Made by a program: the position numbers and the translations under genes
Notes under the pieces: generated by a model
What the model saw: the letters and a program-made list of their open reading frames with translations, nothing else
Database searches by the model: none
What the model was told of the DNA's origin: nothing
NCBI GenBank assembly: GCA_963739135.1
Contig: CAVTZG010000010.1
Location: forward strand, 423,957-487,956
Origin: Palsa-504 sp963739135
GTDB lineage: Bacteria > Actinomycetota > Actinomycetes > Streptosporangiales > Streptosporangiaceae
Length of the DNA stretch: 64,000 bases
Reading direction: 5' to 3'
Shown: positions 34,383 to 42,568 of the stretch, in pieces
Numbering within the stretch: the stretch's first letter is position 1
Layout: each line of letters opens with the position of its first letter

Positions 34383-35423
34383 TCAGGCCGCGGGGGTGAG
34401 CGCGTCGTCGCCGAGCTCGGCCAGGATGTGATGGGCCTGGCGGAGGATCTTGCGGGCCTCGGACAGGCAGGCGCGCTTGCTGTTCTTGCGGTCCTTGACC
34501 GCGGCGTAGTAGTCGTGGTCCGGCGCGGAGGTGCGGGCGTGGGTCTTGGCGGCCTCATAGACGGCCCAGCGCAGCACCGGTGGTCCCTGCCGGGACAGCT
34601 TCCCGGGCGGGCCCTTGCGGTCGGAGGAGGACACGGTGATGTCCAGCCCGGCGAACCGGACCGCCTGGCGGGAGGAGGAGAACCGGCCCGCCCCGGCCAG
34701 CCAGCAGGTGATCGCCAGCGCGGTGACCGGCCCGGCCCCGTACAGCCGGGCGGCCAGCGCCTTGGCCCCGGCCAGGTGCCGGGCGGCGTCGGTCAGCTGG
34801 TGCCGCACCACGTGCAGCCGGGCCTCCAGCGCATCGATCACCTCCAGCGCGGTGGCGACCTGCAGCTGCCCGGCCGGGGACAGGCAGCCGGCTGCTCCGG
34901 CCCGCAGTTCGGCCGCGCCCTTGCCGGTGCGCAGCGCGCCCTCGGCCAGTACCGGGGCGCCCTGGTGGAACAGCACCGCGTGGATGCGCTGCGCCCAGGC
35001 GGTGCGCTCGCGGCGCAGGTCGTTGTACAGCTCCAGCAGCGCCCGGCACTCCAGGATGTGCCCGGGCGGGATCCAGCACTCCGGGAGCCGGCCCTCGGCC
35101 AGCAGCATCCGCAGGTGCCGCGCGTCGGTCTTGCCGGTCTTGGCGTGCCGTTTCCTCCCGCGCCGTGCCGCGGTGCCGGCCGGCTCAGCCAGATGCGCCG
35201 TGATCCCGGCTGCGGCCAGCTCCTCGGTGACATACCGCCACCCGGCGCACCCCTCCACCGCGAACGCGACGTCGTCCCGGTCGGCGAACCGGGCCAGCCA
35301 CGCCCGCAAGTGCTCCCGGTCAGCCGGGCTGATCTGCCCGCGGCACACCTGCCCGGTCACGGTGCCGGGGTAGTCGAAAGTGATCTGTCTGCGGTGGATA
35401 TCCAGCCCGCCTACGATGGGCAT
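34383..35423 (-). CDS. IS110-family transposase (island copy)
   Basis: This is a DEDD-type recombinase with a RuvC-like N-terminal domain and a Transposase_20 C-terminal domain, 346 residues. GAGGAGG lies 5 nt before ATG 35423. Acidic residues are seen in VGGLDIHRRQ, FAVEGCAGWR and KTGKTDARHL. The C-terminal serine motif is in GKLSRQGPPVLRW, with GAGPVTALAI and VRFAGLD before it. IS110 elements are guided by a bridge RNA encoded in their noncoding ends. Candidates here are the 7-bp hairpin GGAGGGG-N6-CCCCTCC at 35443-35462 just upstream and the long hairpin at 33721. Element ends could not be fixed. Upstream, 35424-35791 shows no gene. Confidence 0.9.
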   Translation of the reverse strand: MPIVGGLDIHRRQITFDYPGTVTGQVCRGQISPADREHLRAWLARFADRDDVAFAVEGCAGWRYVTEELAAAGITAHLAEPAGTAARRGRKRHAKTGKTDARHLRMLLAEGRLPECWIPPGHILECRALLELYNDLRRERTAWAQRIHAVLFHQGAPVLAEGALRTGKGAAELRAGAAGCLSPAGQLQVATALEVIDALEARLHVVRHQLTDAARHLAGAKALAARLYGAGPVTALAITCWLAGAGRFSSSRQAVRFAGLDITVSSSDRKGPPGKLSRQGPPVLRWAVYEAAKTHARTSAPDHDYYAAVKDRKNSKRACLSEARKILRQAHHILAELGDDALTPAA

Positions 35424-35791
35424 CGGGACCTCCTCAAGCTCCGGAGGGGCGCACACCCCTCCATGCGAATTGCCTACGCAATCAATCGTGACGCGTCTGA
35501 GCTGGGGAGGTCTCACAGCACCGGCCGCAACCTCAGCTCAGTCCGGCCCGATGCATGTCATCTAATTGAGAATCTGCACCCGCTGCCGAGCGGGTCCATC
35601 TCGGCGATGCTCCAGTCGCTGGAGAAGGCGAGCACCGCTCCGGCCTGGTGCAGGCTGCGGACCACCATGCCAGCGGCCACCTGGCGCGGCCGGCGGCCGC
35701 CGCCATTCGGCGCCGCCGACGTCGGCGGCGCAGTGGCAGGGTTCCATGCAGGCGACTACCCGAGTTCGGCGAACCGGGCCGGCCCGGACGT

Positions 35792-36226
35792 TCAGACTGG
35801 GGCATCCTCCGCGGCTGATGGCTCGGCCACGGCCGCTGCCTTCGGCACCCGCCGCCCGGCCAGCAGCGCGACCGCGAAAATGGCCAGCGCGTTGAGGCCA
35901 TGCAGCACACCCACGATGGCCGCGGAGTAGGCGGCGTACGCGAGGAAGAACTGCAGCACGATGAGGCCGAGCGGGATCGCCGCCCAGCGCACTCCTCGCT
36001 CGACCTTGGCGCCGAACGAGACCGCGAGCAGGGCGACGGCGAACAACAGGACGACGTACGCGAAGGAATGGTGCAGGGTCACCCCGGTTGTATCGCCGTC
36101 GGAGACCGGGCCGTTGTCGATGTCGTTCTCCAGGGCGAAGGCACCGAACGCGATCAGCGACGCCTGGACGGCGACGGACAGCGCCAGCAGGTAGGCGAGC
36201 ACCCGGTACGCAGTTCTCATGATCAT
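35792..36226 (-). CDS. Small four-TM membrane protein (DUF6220-like)
   Basis: AAGGGAAGC precedes ATG 36226; the product has 144 residues with four hydrophobic segments. The opening MRTAYRVLAYLLALSVAVQASLIAFGAF, the LHHSFAYVVLLFAVALLAVSF block and the ending LHGLNALAIFAVALLAGRRVP match a conserved small membrane family (DUF6220-like). Conserved His residues occur in helices two and four (HH near 51 and H near 109). Function is unknown. The start overlaps the stop of the upstream gene (ATGA), so the two are translated together. It is divergent from the histidine kinase gene. Confidence 0.7.
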   Translation of the reverse strand: MIMRTAYRVLAYLLALSVAVQASLIAFGAFALENDIDNGPVSDGDTTGVTLHHSFAYVVLLFAVALLAVSFGAKVERGVRWAAIPLGLIVLQFFLAYAAYSAAIVGVLHGLNALAIFAVALLAGRRVPKAAAVAEPSAAEDAPV

Positions 36227-36876
36227 GCTTCCCTTCGATGTGGCGAGGCGGCGGTTTCCAAGACTGGGAGAACGGCCCGTGAAGGCACCAGGACCCGGGC
36301 CGTGGCCAGGACCCAGAGGGGGATCGAAAGCCAGGCCAGGCAGCCTGCGATGAGCCCCGTCCACGCGACGGCGGCGACCCCGATGGTGAATCCGGTCAGC
36401 GCCACCACGCCTGAGCCCAGCATGGTGGCCGCGATCAGCCGGGCGGTGCGGGCCACGCGGGCGCGGCGCGGGTTGGGCAGCCGGGCGCCGCGGATGCCGA
36501 TGGCCAGGAGCCACACCGTGGACGCGAGTACGGCGCCGACCGCCACGGCACTGACGCCGGGCAGCAGGCCGGTCACCGTCAGCACGCCCCCGGCCGCTGC
36601 CGTCGTGAACGCCATCGCGCCCGCGATGCGCAGGACCTGGTCAGATCGCTGCTGTCGGCTCAGGAAGCGGAACACCACGCTGGTGATCACGGCCAGCAGC
36701 GCGTTCTGCGGGATGCCGACGTAATCGGCGGCGGATCCCAGGATGGCCGCGACGCCGCGCGGCTCGGCGAAGTGCAGAAGTGCGAAGCCGGCGTAGAACG
36801 CGATGAACAGGACGTTGGCGATCACCCCGGCGGCCGCCGCCGCGTAGGCCCAGTTGCGTGCCTGGGTTTCGGTCAT
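36223..36876 (-). CDS. Six-TM membrane protein, paralogue of the product of 40323-41051
   Basis: This 217-residue protein has about six hydrophobic segments: AAAAGVIANVLFIAFYAGFAL, YVGIPQNALLAVITSVVF and others. The first helix (GVIANVLFIAFY) and the following loop with a conserved VG resemble GVLANILLVILF and NDTVGVVATLAMIP in the protein encoded downstream of the response regulator. Two relatives therefore flank the sensor pair. No enzymatic motif is visible. The gene starts 131 bp from the divergent kinase gene and shares that control region. Function is unknown. Confidence 0.68.
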   Translation of the reverse strand: MTETQARNWAYAAAAAGVIANVLFIAFYAGFALLHFAEPRGVAAILGSAADYVGIPQNALLAVITSVVFRFLSRQQRSDQVLRIAGAMAFTTAAAGGVLTVTGLLPGVSAVAVGAVLASTVWLLAIGIRGARLPNPRRARVARTARLIAATMLGSGVVALTGFTIGVAAVAWTGLIAGCLAWLSIPLWVLATARVLVPSRAVLPVLETAASPHRREA

Positions 36877-37007
36877 GCTGGCGACGCTAGGCCACGGGGC
36901 CGGGCGGCTGAATCATGCCCGCCGCAGCGACGGGTGCGGCGCGCCTCTATATGGGCTTGCGGTTCACCTCATGGCGCTTTCTCGCAGGTCCCTCGCACAA
37001 TGGAGGC

Positions 37008-39128
37008 ATGCGGACCATAATCGCCGCGCTCGCGGCGCTCGGTGGCGGGGTGATCCTCGCCGCCTGCGCGGTTTCCGTGGCCACCGGCGACGGCTCAGAA
37101 GTCGACTGGTTCCTGGTCGGGCCTCTGCCGTTCTTCGTGATTGGCCTGGTCGGATTCCTGCGCCAGCCGGAGAACCGGGTGGTCTGGTGGCTGGTCGGTG
37201 TCGGCGTCGCGTTCGGCTGCGACACGGCGCTCGGGGACGTATTCCTGCCGATGGCCGAGAATCACTGGGGTGATACCTCCTCGATCACCGCGGCGGTCGC
37301 GCTGCTGGATCACTGGTTCGCCGTGGCCGCCCCGGTCGCCGCCATTGGCCTGGTCGGCCTGTTCCCGTCCGGGCGGCCAGAACGCGCTTACGAGCGCGTC
37401 GTCATCTGGACGGTGGTGCTGGCCGGTTTCCTGCTTCCGTTGCTGGAGGCGGTCGGCGAGGCCAGCATCGCGCCGGCCGGGGGACCTCCTGACAGCGGGC
37501 CGGCGGTCTTGTACCGCGCCCTGTTCGTGCCCGCCTTGGTGCCGCTGGGCGGGGCCGCCGAGGTGGTGTACCGCACCTCTCCGGGCTGGCCGCTGATCGG
37601 GGTGGCCCTTCTCGCGCTGCGTTACCGGCGCACTGATGGGGCCCGGCGCAGGCAGATACGCTGGGTGCTCCTTGGCATGGCGGCCTCACTCAGCCTGGCG
37701 ATCCCGCCGACCTTGCTCTGGCAGCTGGCCGACCCGGACAGCGTGGCCGCCGCGATCGCGGGCAAAGTGCTGTCCCCCCTGGCGCTCGCCACCATTGTGG
37801 GGTCGATTCTCCTGGCGTTGTTCTACACCGGGGTATTCGGTATCGATGAGCCTGCGCGGCGCGCGTTCGTGCACCGTGTCCTGCGGGTATCGATCGCCGT
37901 CGTGCTCGCCGTCCTGGCCATCCTGGTCGGCGTGCTGACCAGCCTGGCCGCGCCGACCGCCGTCGCCGTGGCGGTCGCCGTGGTCGCCGGGGCTGCGGGC
38001 CAGGCCGTTCGGCGCCGTCTGGAGCACGCCGCGGACCGCTGGGTGCTCGGCGCGCGGCTGGCGGGCTACACCAGCCTCAGCCGCTTCGGTGAGAGCCTGA
38101 CCCGGGTTCCCGGCTCTGACGGGCTGCTGCGCGACCTGGCCGGGGAGGTCCGCCGCGGCCTCGACCTGACCTGGGCCCGGGTGTCGCTGGACGCGGCGGA
38201 CGGGCCGCTGCGGGTGGTCACGGACGGCACGCCGGCCGGCGAGCCCGCCGCGATCGTGCCCATCGAATATCGCGGCGCCGTCCTGGGGCGCATCGAGTGC
38301 GGCCCGCGTTGCGACGGCCCGCTGCTGGCCGAGGACCGCCGGCTGCTGGCGTATTTCGCGGCCCAGGCCGCGGTCGGCGTGCACAATCTCCACCTGGCGG
38401 CGGAACTCTGCCGGCGCGTGGAGGAGGTCCGGGAACAGGCGGCCGAGCTGGCGGCGTCCCGCGATCGTGTGGTGGCGGGCCAGGACGCCGAGCGCCGGCG
38501 GATCCAGGCGGTCCTGCACGACGGGGTGCAGCAGGAGATCGTCGCGCTGTCGGCCCGGGCCGGGCTGGTACGCCAGCAACTGCTGCGGGGCGACCCGGCC
38601 GCGGCCGGGGGGCTGGCCGAGATGCAACGCGATCTGGCCAGCACGCTGCAGGACGTCCGGGAGATCGCCTACGCGATCCATCCGCCGGTGCTGTCCGACC
38701 GCGGGCTGCTCGAGGCCATCGAGGCTCAGTCCAGTCGGCTGGCAGTGCCCATGGCGGTCCGCGCCGATCCCCGGCTGCGCGGGGTGCGGTTCGGTGAGCA
38801 GATCGAGGCGACTGCCTGGTACGTGCTGGCCGAGGCGCTGTCCAACGTGGTCAAGCACGCCGGGGCCAGCGAGGTCGAGGTGTCGCTGACCCAGCAGGAC
38901 GGCAGGCTCGGGCTGGTGATCCGCGACGACGGGTGCGGTTTCGATCTTGACCGGCCCCGCGGGCTGGGGCTGGCCGGCCTGTCCGACCGCCTGGACACGG
39001 TCGGCGGCTCGCTAACCATCACCAGCGGCGCGGGAGCCGGTACGTCGGTATGCGTGCAGATCCCGGTCGGCCACGACCAGGAAGCCCGGCACGAACCGGT
39101 AGCAGGCCGAGCGCGTGCCGATGCCTGA
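37008..39128 (+). CDS. NarL-type sensor histidine kinase with multi-TM input domain
   Basis: This membrane sensor kinase has 706 residues. About nine hydrophobic segments (1-340) form the input domain. A GAF-like region (~370-470) and a coiled coil follow, then HisKA_3 with the phosphoacceptor His504 in QAVLHDGVQQEI. HATPase_c has NVVKHAG (N box), RDDGCGFD (G1) and GLGLAGLSDRLD. ATG 37008 has CACAAT 6 nt upstream, the leaderless spacing; the ORF extends further 5'. The stop overlaps the response-regulator start, so they form a cognate pair. The signal is unknown. Flanking membrane-protein genes could be targets or accessory sensors. Confidence 0.9.
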   Translation: MRTIIAALAALGGGVILAACAVSVATGDGSEVDWFLVGPLPFFVIGLVGFLRQPENRVVWWLVGVGVAFGCDTALGDVFLPMAENHWGDTSSITAAVALLDHWFAVAAPVAAIGLVGLFPSGRPERAYERVVIWTVVLAGFLLPLLEAVGEASIAPAGGPPDSGPAVLYRALFVPALVPLGGAAEVVYRTSPGWPLIGVALLALRYRRTDGARRRQIRWVLLGMAASLSLAIPPTLLWQLADPDSVAAAIAGKVLSPLALATIVGSILLALFYTGVFGIDEPARRAFVHRVLRVSIAVVLAVLAILVGVLTSLAAPTAVAVAVAVVAGAAGQAVRRRLEHAADRWVLGARLAGYTSLSRFGESLTRVPGSDGLLRDLAGEVRRGLDLTWARVSLDAADGPLRVVTDGTPAGEPAAIVPIEYRGAVLGRIECGPRCDGPLLAEDRRLLAYFAAQAAVGVHNLHLAAELCRRVEEVREQAAELAASRDRVVAGQDAERRRIQAVLHDGVQQEIVALSARAGLVRQQLLRGDPAAAGGLAEMQRDLASTLQDVREIAYAIHPPVLSDRGLLEAIEAQSSRLAVPMAVRADPRLRGVRFGEQIEATAWYVLAEALSNVVKHAGASEVEVSLTQQDGRLGLVIRDDGCGFDLDRPRGLGLAGLSDRLDTVGGSLTITSGAGAGTSVCVQIPVGHDQEARHEPVAGRARADA

Positions 39129-39822
39129 GCCGCTGCGGATCGTCATGGCTGACGACAACTATCTGGTGCGGGAGGGCGCGCGGCGGCTGCTCGAGGATTC
39201 CGGCGACGTCGTGGTGGCGGCCGCGGTCGGGTCGGCGCCGGAGTTGCTTGATGCGGTCGAGCGGCTGCGGCCGGCGGCGGTGCTCACCGATATCCGGATG
39301 CCGGGCAGCCAGCGCGGCGCCGAGGGGCGGCCCGGCATGGAGGGCATCGATGCGGCGCACGCGATCAGGTCGGCGCACCCGCAGACCGGCGTGGTGGTCC
39401 TGTCCCAGTACGCCGACGAGAGCTATGCGTTCGAGCTGTTCCGGGACGGCACAGCCGGGCTTGCCTACCTGCTCAAGGACCGTATCGGCGAGGTGGGCCG
39501 CCTGCTGGAAGCGCTTCGCGAGGTGGTCACGGGCGGGTCCGTCATCGACCCGCAGGTGGTCGAGGCGCTCGTCCGCGGCCGGGCCCGGGTCCGCGCCTCG
39601 GCCCTGCGGGACCTCACGCCGCGCGAACTCGACGTGCTGCGGGAAATGGCGGCCGGACGCGGCAACGCCGGCATCGCCGCGCAGCTGCACCTGTCGGAGT
39701 CCTCGGTGGAAAAGCACGTCAACGCGATTTTCACCAAGCTCGGCCTGACCACCGAGGACCTGTCCCATCGCCGGGTCACCGCGGTGCTGACGTTCCTGCG
39801 CGACGCGGGCCTGCGCGGCTAA
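39121..39822 (+). CDS. LuxR/NarL-family response regulator
   Basis: This is the cytosolic transcription regulator partnered with the kinase gene it overlaps by 8 bp. It has 233 residues from ATG 39121; GTG 39115 is possible. The receiver domain has MADDN (Asp11, Asp12), the phosphoacceptor Asp57 in LTDIRMPG and Lys in YLLKDR near 119. The HTH LuxR domain, LTPRELDVLREMAAGRGNAGIAAQL then SSVEKHVNAIF, is at ~160-215. An insertion of about eight residues after IRMPG (SQRGAEGRPGM) is typical of some actinobacterial members. It probably controls the adjacent membrane genes, which is inference. Confidence 0.92.
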   Translation: MPEPLRIVMADDNYLVREGARRLLEDSGDVVVAAAVGSAPELLDAVERLRPAAVLTDIRMPGSQRGAEGRPGMEGIDAAHAIRSAHPQTGVVVLSQYADESYAFELFRDGTAGLAYLLKDRIGEVGRLLEALREVVTGGSVIDPQVVEALVRGRARVRASALRDLTPRELDVLREMAAGRGNAGIAAQLHLSESSVEKHVNAIFTKLGLTTEDLSHRRVTAVLTFLRDAGLRG

Positions 39823-39951
39823 ATCCCTAGAAGTCAGCCGGAACCGGCCCTGCGGGCAGCCGCAACCACCTCGGCGGCCTACCCCGTTCTGTCCCGGCCG
39901 CCCGGCCCCTAGCGTCGATGGCACGTACCCGAACTGAACTGGGAGAATGCC

Positions 39952-40326
39952 ATGACCGCGACCCACGAGACACTTGCCCGGCCCTCGTCCCTCAGCAACG
40001 CAGCTGTCGCCATCTTCGCCATGCTCGGGCTCATCGACGTCGCGCTGACCGGCGTCATCGGGTCCCCCGGCGCACCGCCGCTGATCGTGAGCCTGGCAGT
40101 AGCCGCACTAGGGCTCATCACGCTGCTGGCCCTGGTGCCCGCGCGGCGGGGCAGCCGCGGAGCGCTGGTCGCGGTCGTGGTGACCCGGGTCATGTCGGCC
40201 GTGCTCGCCGTGCCCGCCTTCTTCCTGAACGCGCCGGTGTGGGTCATGATCGTCGAGGGATTCGTCATCGCTGCCACGATCACCGCCATCGTCCTGGTGC
40301 ACCAGCAGAGCCGGCGGCTCGCATGA
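39952..40326 (+). CDS. Small four-TM membrane protein
   Basis: GGGAG precedes ATG 39952; the product has 124 residues and four hydrophobic segments (AVAIFAMLGLIDVALTGVI, PLIVSLAVAALGLITLLALV, ALVAVVVTRVMSAVLAVPAFF, VMIVEGFVIAATITAIVLV). It resembles small actinobacterial membrane proteins of unknown function. Its stop overlaps the next start (ATGA) and it lies 129 bp after the response regulator. Confidence 0.65.
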   Translation: MTATHETLARPSSLSNAAVAIFAMLGLIDVALTGVIGSPGAPPLIVSLAVAALGLITLLALVPARRGSRGALVAVVVTRVMSAVLAVPAFFLNAPVWVMIVEGFVIAATITAIVLVHQQSRRLA

Positions 40327-41051
40327 GGACGGCAAGCCCGCGCCGTGCGCTGACGGCCATATCGCCGCGGCGCGCGGCGCCCGCGCCGCTGCTCCGGGCG
40401 GTCCGCGCCGTCGACCGCTGGGGCCTTCTCGCCGGCGTGACCGGGGTCCTGGCCAACATCCTGCTCGTGATCTTGTTCACCACGCCAGCCGACGGCCCCT
40501 ACGCATGGACCGGGCCAGCCAACGACACTGTCGGCGTCGTGGCGACGCTGGCCATGATCCCGGTCGCGGCGGGCCTGCTCGCCGTGTGCGGCAACCGTCC
40601 CGGGCTGGGCGCGATCACCTCGCTCGCCATCGTCGCGATGGTAGTGATGGCGGCCGTGTCGATGCTGCTCATGCTCGGCCTGGTGCCGTTCGCCGCGCAG
40701 GTCGACAGCTCCTACGCCGGCCTGATTCTCATCTTCAGCTGGGTCTTCGCCGCCAGCCGCGCGGGCCGGGCGTCCGGCCGACTGCCCCGCCAGGTCGCCA
40801 CCTGCGGCGTAGCACTAGGCGCGGCCGGGTTGGCCGGGGCAGCGCTCCTAGCGGCGTCGGTGCCGATGCCGGCCCACTCGCTGATCCGGGACATCACCTG
40901 GGCTGCCGGAGCGCTGGCAGGCGCCCCGGTGGCGCTGGCCTTTCCGGTCTGGCTGATCGTCCTGTCCTACCGGCTGCCCGGCCACCTGGCTGACCGCGCC
41001 GACTGCCAGGGGGAGATCGTCCCCAAGACGCCCCAGTTCGGCCTTTATTGA
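40323..41051 (+). CDS. Six-TM membrane protein, paralogue of the product of 36223-36876
   Basis: ATG 40323 overlaps the previous stop (ATGA). The 242-residue product has a basic, Arg/Pro/Ala-rich N-terminus, then six hydrophobic segments. GLLAGVTGVLANILLVILFTTP and GPANDTVGVVATLAMIPVAAGLL are the parts shared with the protein encoded at 36223-36876. The C-terminal 25 residues are hydrophilic (ADRADCQGEIVPKTPQFGLY). No catalytic motif is visible. It is co-transcribed with the preceding small membrane gene and probably with the stress protein gene 33 bp downstream. Confidence 0.66.
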   Translation: MRTASPRRALTAISPRRAAPAPLLRAVRAVDRWGLLAGVTGVLANILLVILFTTPADGPYAWTGPANDTVGVVATLAMIPVAAGLLAVCGNRPGLGAITSLAIVAMVVMAAVSMLLMLGLVPFAAQVDSSYAGLILIFSWVFAASRAGRASGRLPRQVATCGVALGAAGLAGAALLAASVPMPAHSLIRDITWAAGALAGAPVALAFPVWLIVLSYRLPGHLADRADCQGEIVPKTPQFGLY

Positions 41052-41084
41052 CAGCCGGTTCGAGGAAGAGCAAGGAGCGCTACC

Positions 41085-41654
41085 GTGTCCAGCGTACGCC
41101 GGATCATTGTTGGCGCGAGCGGCTCACCAGGCAGCCTCCGGGCACTGCGCTACGCCCAGCACCTGGCCCGCGACCTCAATGCCACCCTGGCACCCGTTCT
41201 TGCCTGGCTGCCCCCCGATGGTGACCTGGCCGACCGGCGCACTCCCTGCGAGGAGCTGCGCCGCATCTGGGCCCAGGACGCCCGCCAGCGGCTCCAGAAC
41301 GCACTGAACCTAGCCTGGGGAGACCTGCCCGCCGATCTGCCCGTCCAGCTTGTCATCCGGCGCGGCCAGCCCGGCTCGGTCCTGGTCGACGCAGCCTGCC
41401 GCCCCGGTGACCTGCTGGTGGTCGGGGCCAGCCACCCGGGTGCCCTGGCCCGGATCGCGCACGGGCGGGTGAGCCGCTACTGCCTCGTCCACGCCCGGTG
41501 CCCCGTCCTGACCGTCCCGCCACCCCTACTCGCCCAGAAAACGCGCCGTGGCGCGCTGGCACGGGCGTTTTGGCACCGGACGCTAATCGCCGATCGGATC
41601 TCGCTGGATAAACGCGGCAGCCGCCTAGCAGACCCGCACCCGCAGGCACCGTAA
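41085..41654 (+). CDS. Universal stress protein (UspA-like)
   Basis: AAGGAGC precedes GTG 41085; the product has 189 residues. The UspA fold is visible: RRIIVGASGSPGSLRALRYAQHLARDL at the start and DLLVVGASHPGALARIAHGRVSRYCLVHARCPVLTVP at residues ~107-145. The latter covers the ATP-binding loop but departs from the strict GX2GX9G(S/T) motif. A 40-residue basic tail follows the domain, which is unusual. A role in stress response is inferred from the family. It is the last gene of the island before the second att core. Confidence 0.82.
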   Translation: MSSVRRIIVGASGSPGSLRALRYAQHLARDLNATLAPVLAWLPPDGDLADRRTPCEELRRIWAQDARQRLQNALNLAWGDLPADLPVQLVIRRGQPGSVLVDAACRPGDLLVVGASHPGALARIAHGRVSRYCLVHARCPVLTVPPPLLAQKTRRGALARAFWHRTLIADRISLDKRGSRLADPHPQAP

Positions 41655-41983
41655 CCTATCCATCCATCAACTGCCCAGAATCGGGTGATCGGCACGCGCT
41701 CCTGGGTGCACGGTTGCCACGGCCGCGCCGCTCATAGTCGGCAGGGCGAACGCATGGTCATCGGCCATGGGCCAGACAAGTGATACCGCGCAGCCACGCC
41801 GGATCGGCGTCCTGGCCAGCCGGCTGGTGCTGAGAGCCGGAGTCGAGTGTAGTAGCGCGTGTAGTAAAGACGCCGTGGACAGGCGGCACCATCTGAGACG
41901 CGGTGAGACACCGCGGCGCATCGAGCAGCGCACACGCTGGACTACATGGACGTGACGACCCTCCGTAGATGGGGACCGGTTGA
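41655..41983. other. Noncoding stretch before the second att core; possible degenerate third copy
   Basis: No gene is supported. Bases ~41845-41960 contain TGTAGTAGCGCGTGTAGTAAAG and CTGGACTACATGGACGT, echoing the remnants after the two att cores, and a minus-strand frame reads AVSHRV...LYYTRYYT. It may be a decayed relative, but similarity by eye is weak. Confidence 0.25.
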
Positions 41984-42025
41984 CTCATAACCCAGAGGTC
42001 GCGGGTTCAAATCCCGCCCCCGCTA
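41984..42025 (+). repeat. Attachment-site core, right copy (tRNA-fMet 3' fragment)
   Basis: These 42 nt are identical to the 3' part of tRNA-fMet at 33170-33211. The bases just before (ACCGGTTGA) do not match the tRNA 5' half, so this is not a second tRNA gene. It marks the right junction of an integrated element, or the junction of two tandem elements. Confidence 0.85.
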
Positions 42026-42240
42026 CCAGTTTCCGCAGGTCAAGGCCCTTTCCCAGTCGGGAGAGGGCCTCTTGCGTGCCGAGCGCTGTAGCAAAACGTG
42101 TAGCAGCAACAGGGCTCCGTGCGGCCTGGCGGCGAGACGGGGGAGACGGGGTGGCACGGGATGAGACAGCGTGGACGTGGTGGACGCTGCCGCCCGCGAT
42201 CGCTGGGTGCCTGGCCCAGAAGTATCGTCAGCGCACCGGC
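42026..42240 (-). pseudogene. Remnant related to 33212-33420, possible integrase 3' end (copy 2)
   Basis: The segment aligns with 33212-33415 from TTTCCGCAGG through GTGCCTGGCCC, roughly 85% identical by eye. It lacks a full reading frame. It is either the chromosomal flank duplicated in the element or the end of a second element's integrase. Confidence 0.4.
42044..42069. terminator. Terminator hairpin after the right att core
   Basis: GGCCCTTTCCC-AGTC-GGGAGAGGGCC repeats the stem found after the tRNA gene at 33230-33255; only the loop and the base after the stem differ. Confidence 0.7.
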
Positions 42241-42568
42241 GTCCGCGCTGGCCCGGCGCGAACGCGCACTCACGCCGGAATGAGACTTGGCGGCGCTAGT
42301 ACGTACTGAGACCGTAAGCAAATGCGGCCCGTGCGCTGAGCCGCGCATATCGATGCTCCTATGTCTGTCAAGGGTTCGGATGATGTTTTGAATCTTTCAA
42401 TTTCCGTGTTCAGGAAATGTTGCTCTGGCTGGGGCTGCTGATTGCGGACACGACAGGGAAGGGCCACTCCGGGTGGAGGGTGCAAGCTCTTATTAGGTCA
42501 CGCGGGCAGCGGGTCAAAGTTGGACCGGGGGCGGCCGACAAATCGATAGAAGGCCAGCACGGATGCGG

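Noticed and set aside
41984..42025. Second tRNA-fMet gene
   Set aside because: Only the 3' 42 nt are present; the D arm and acceptor 5' strand are absent, so it is an att fragment.
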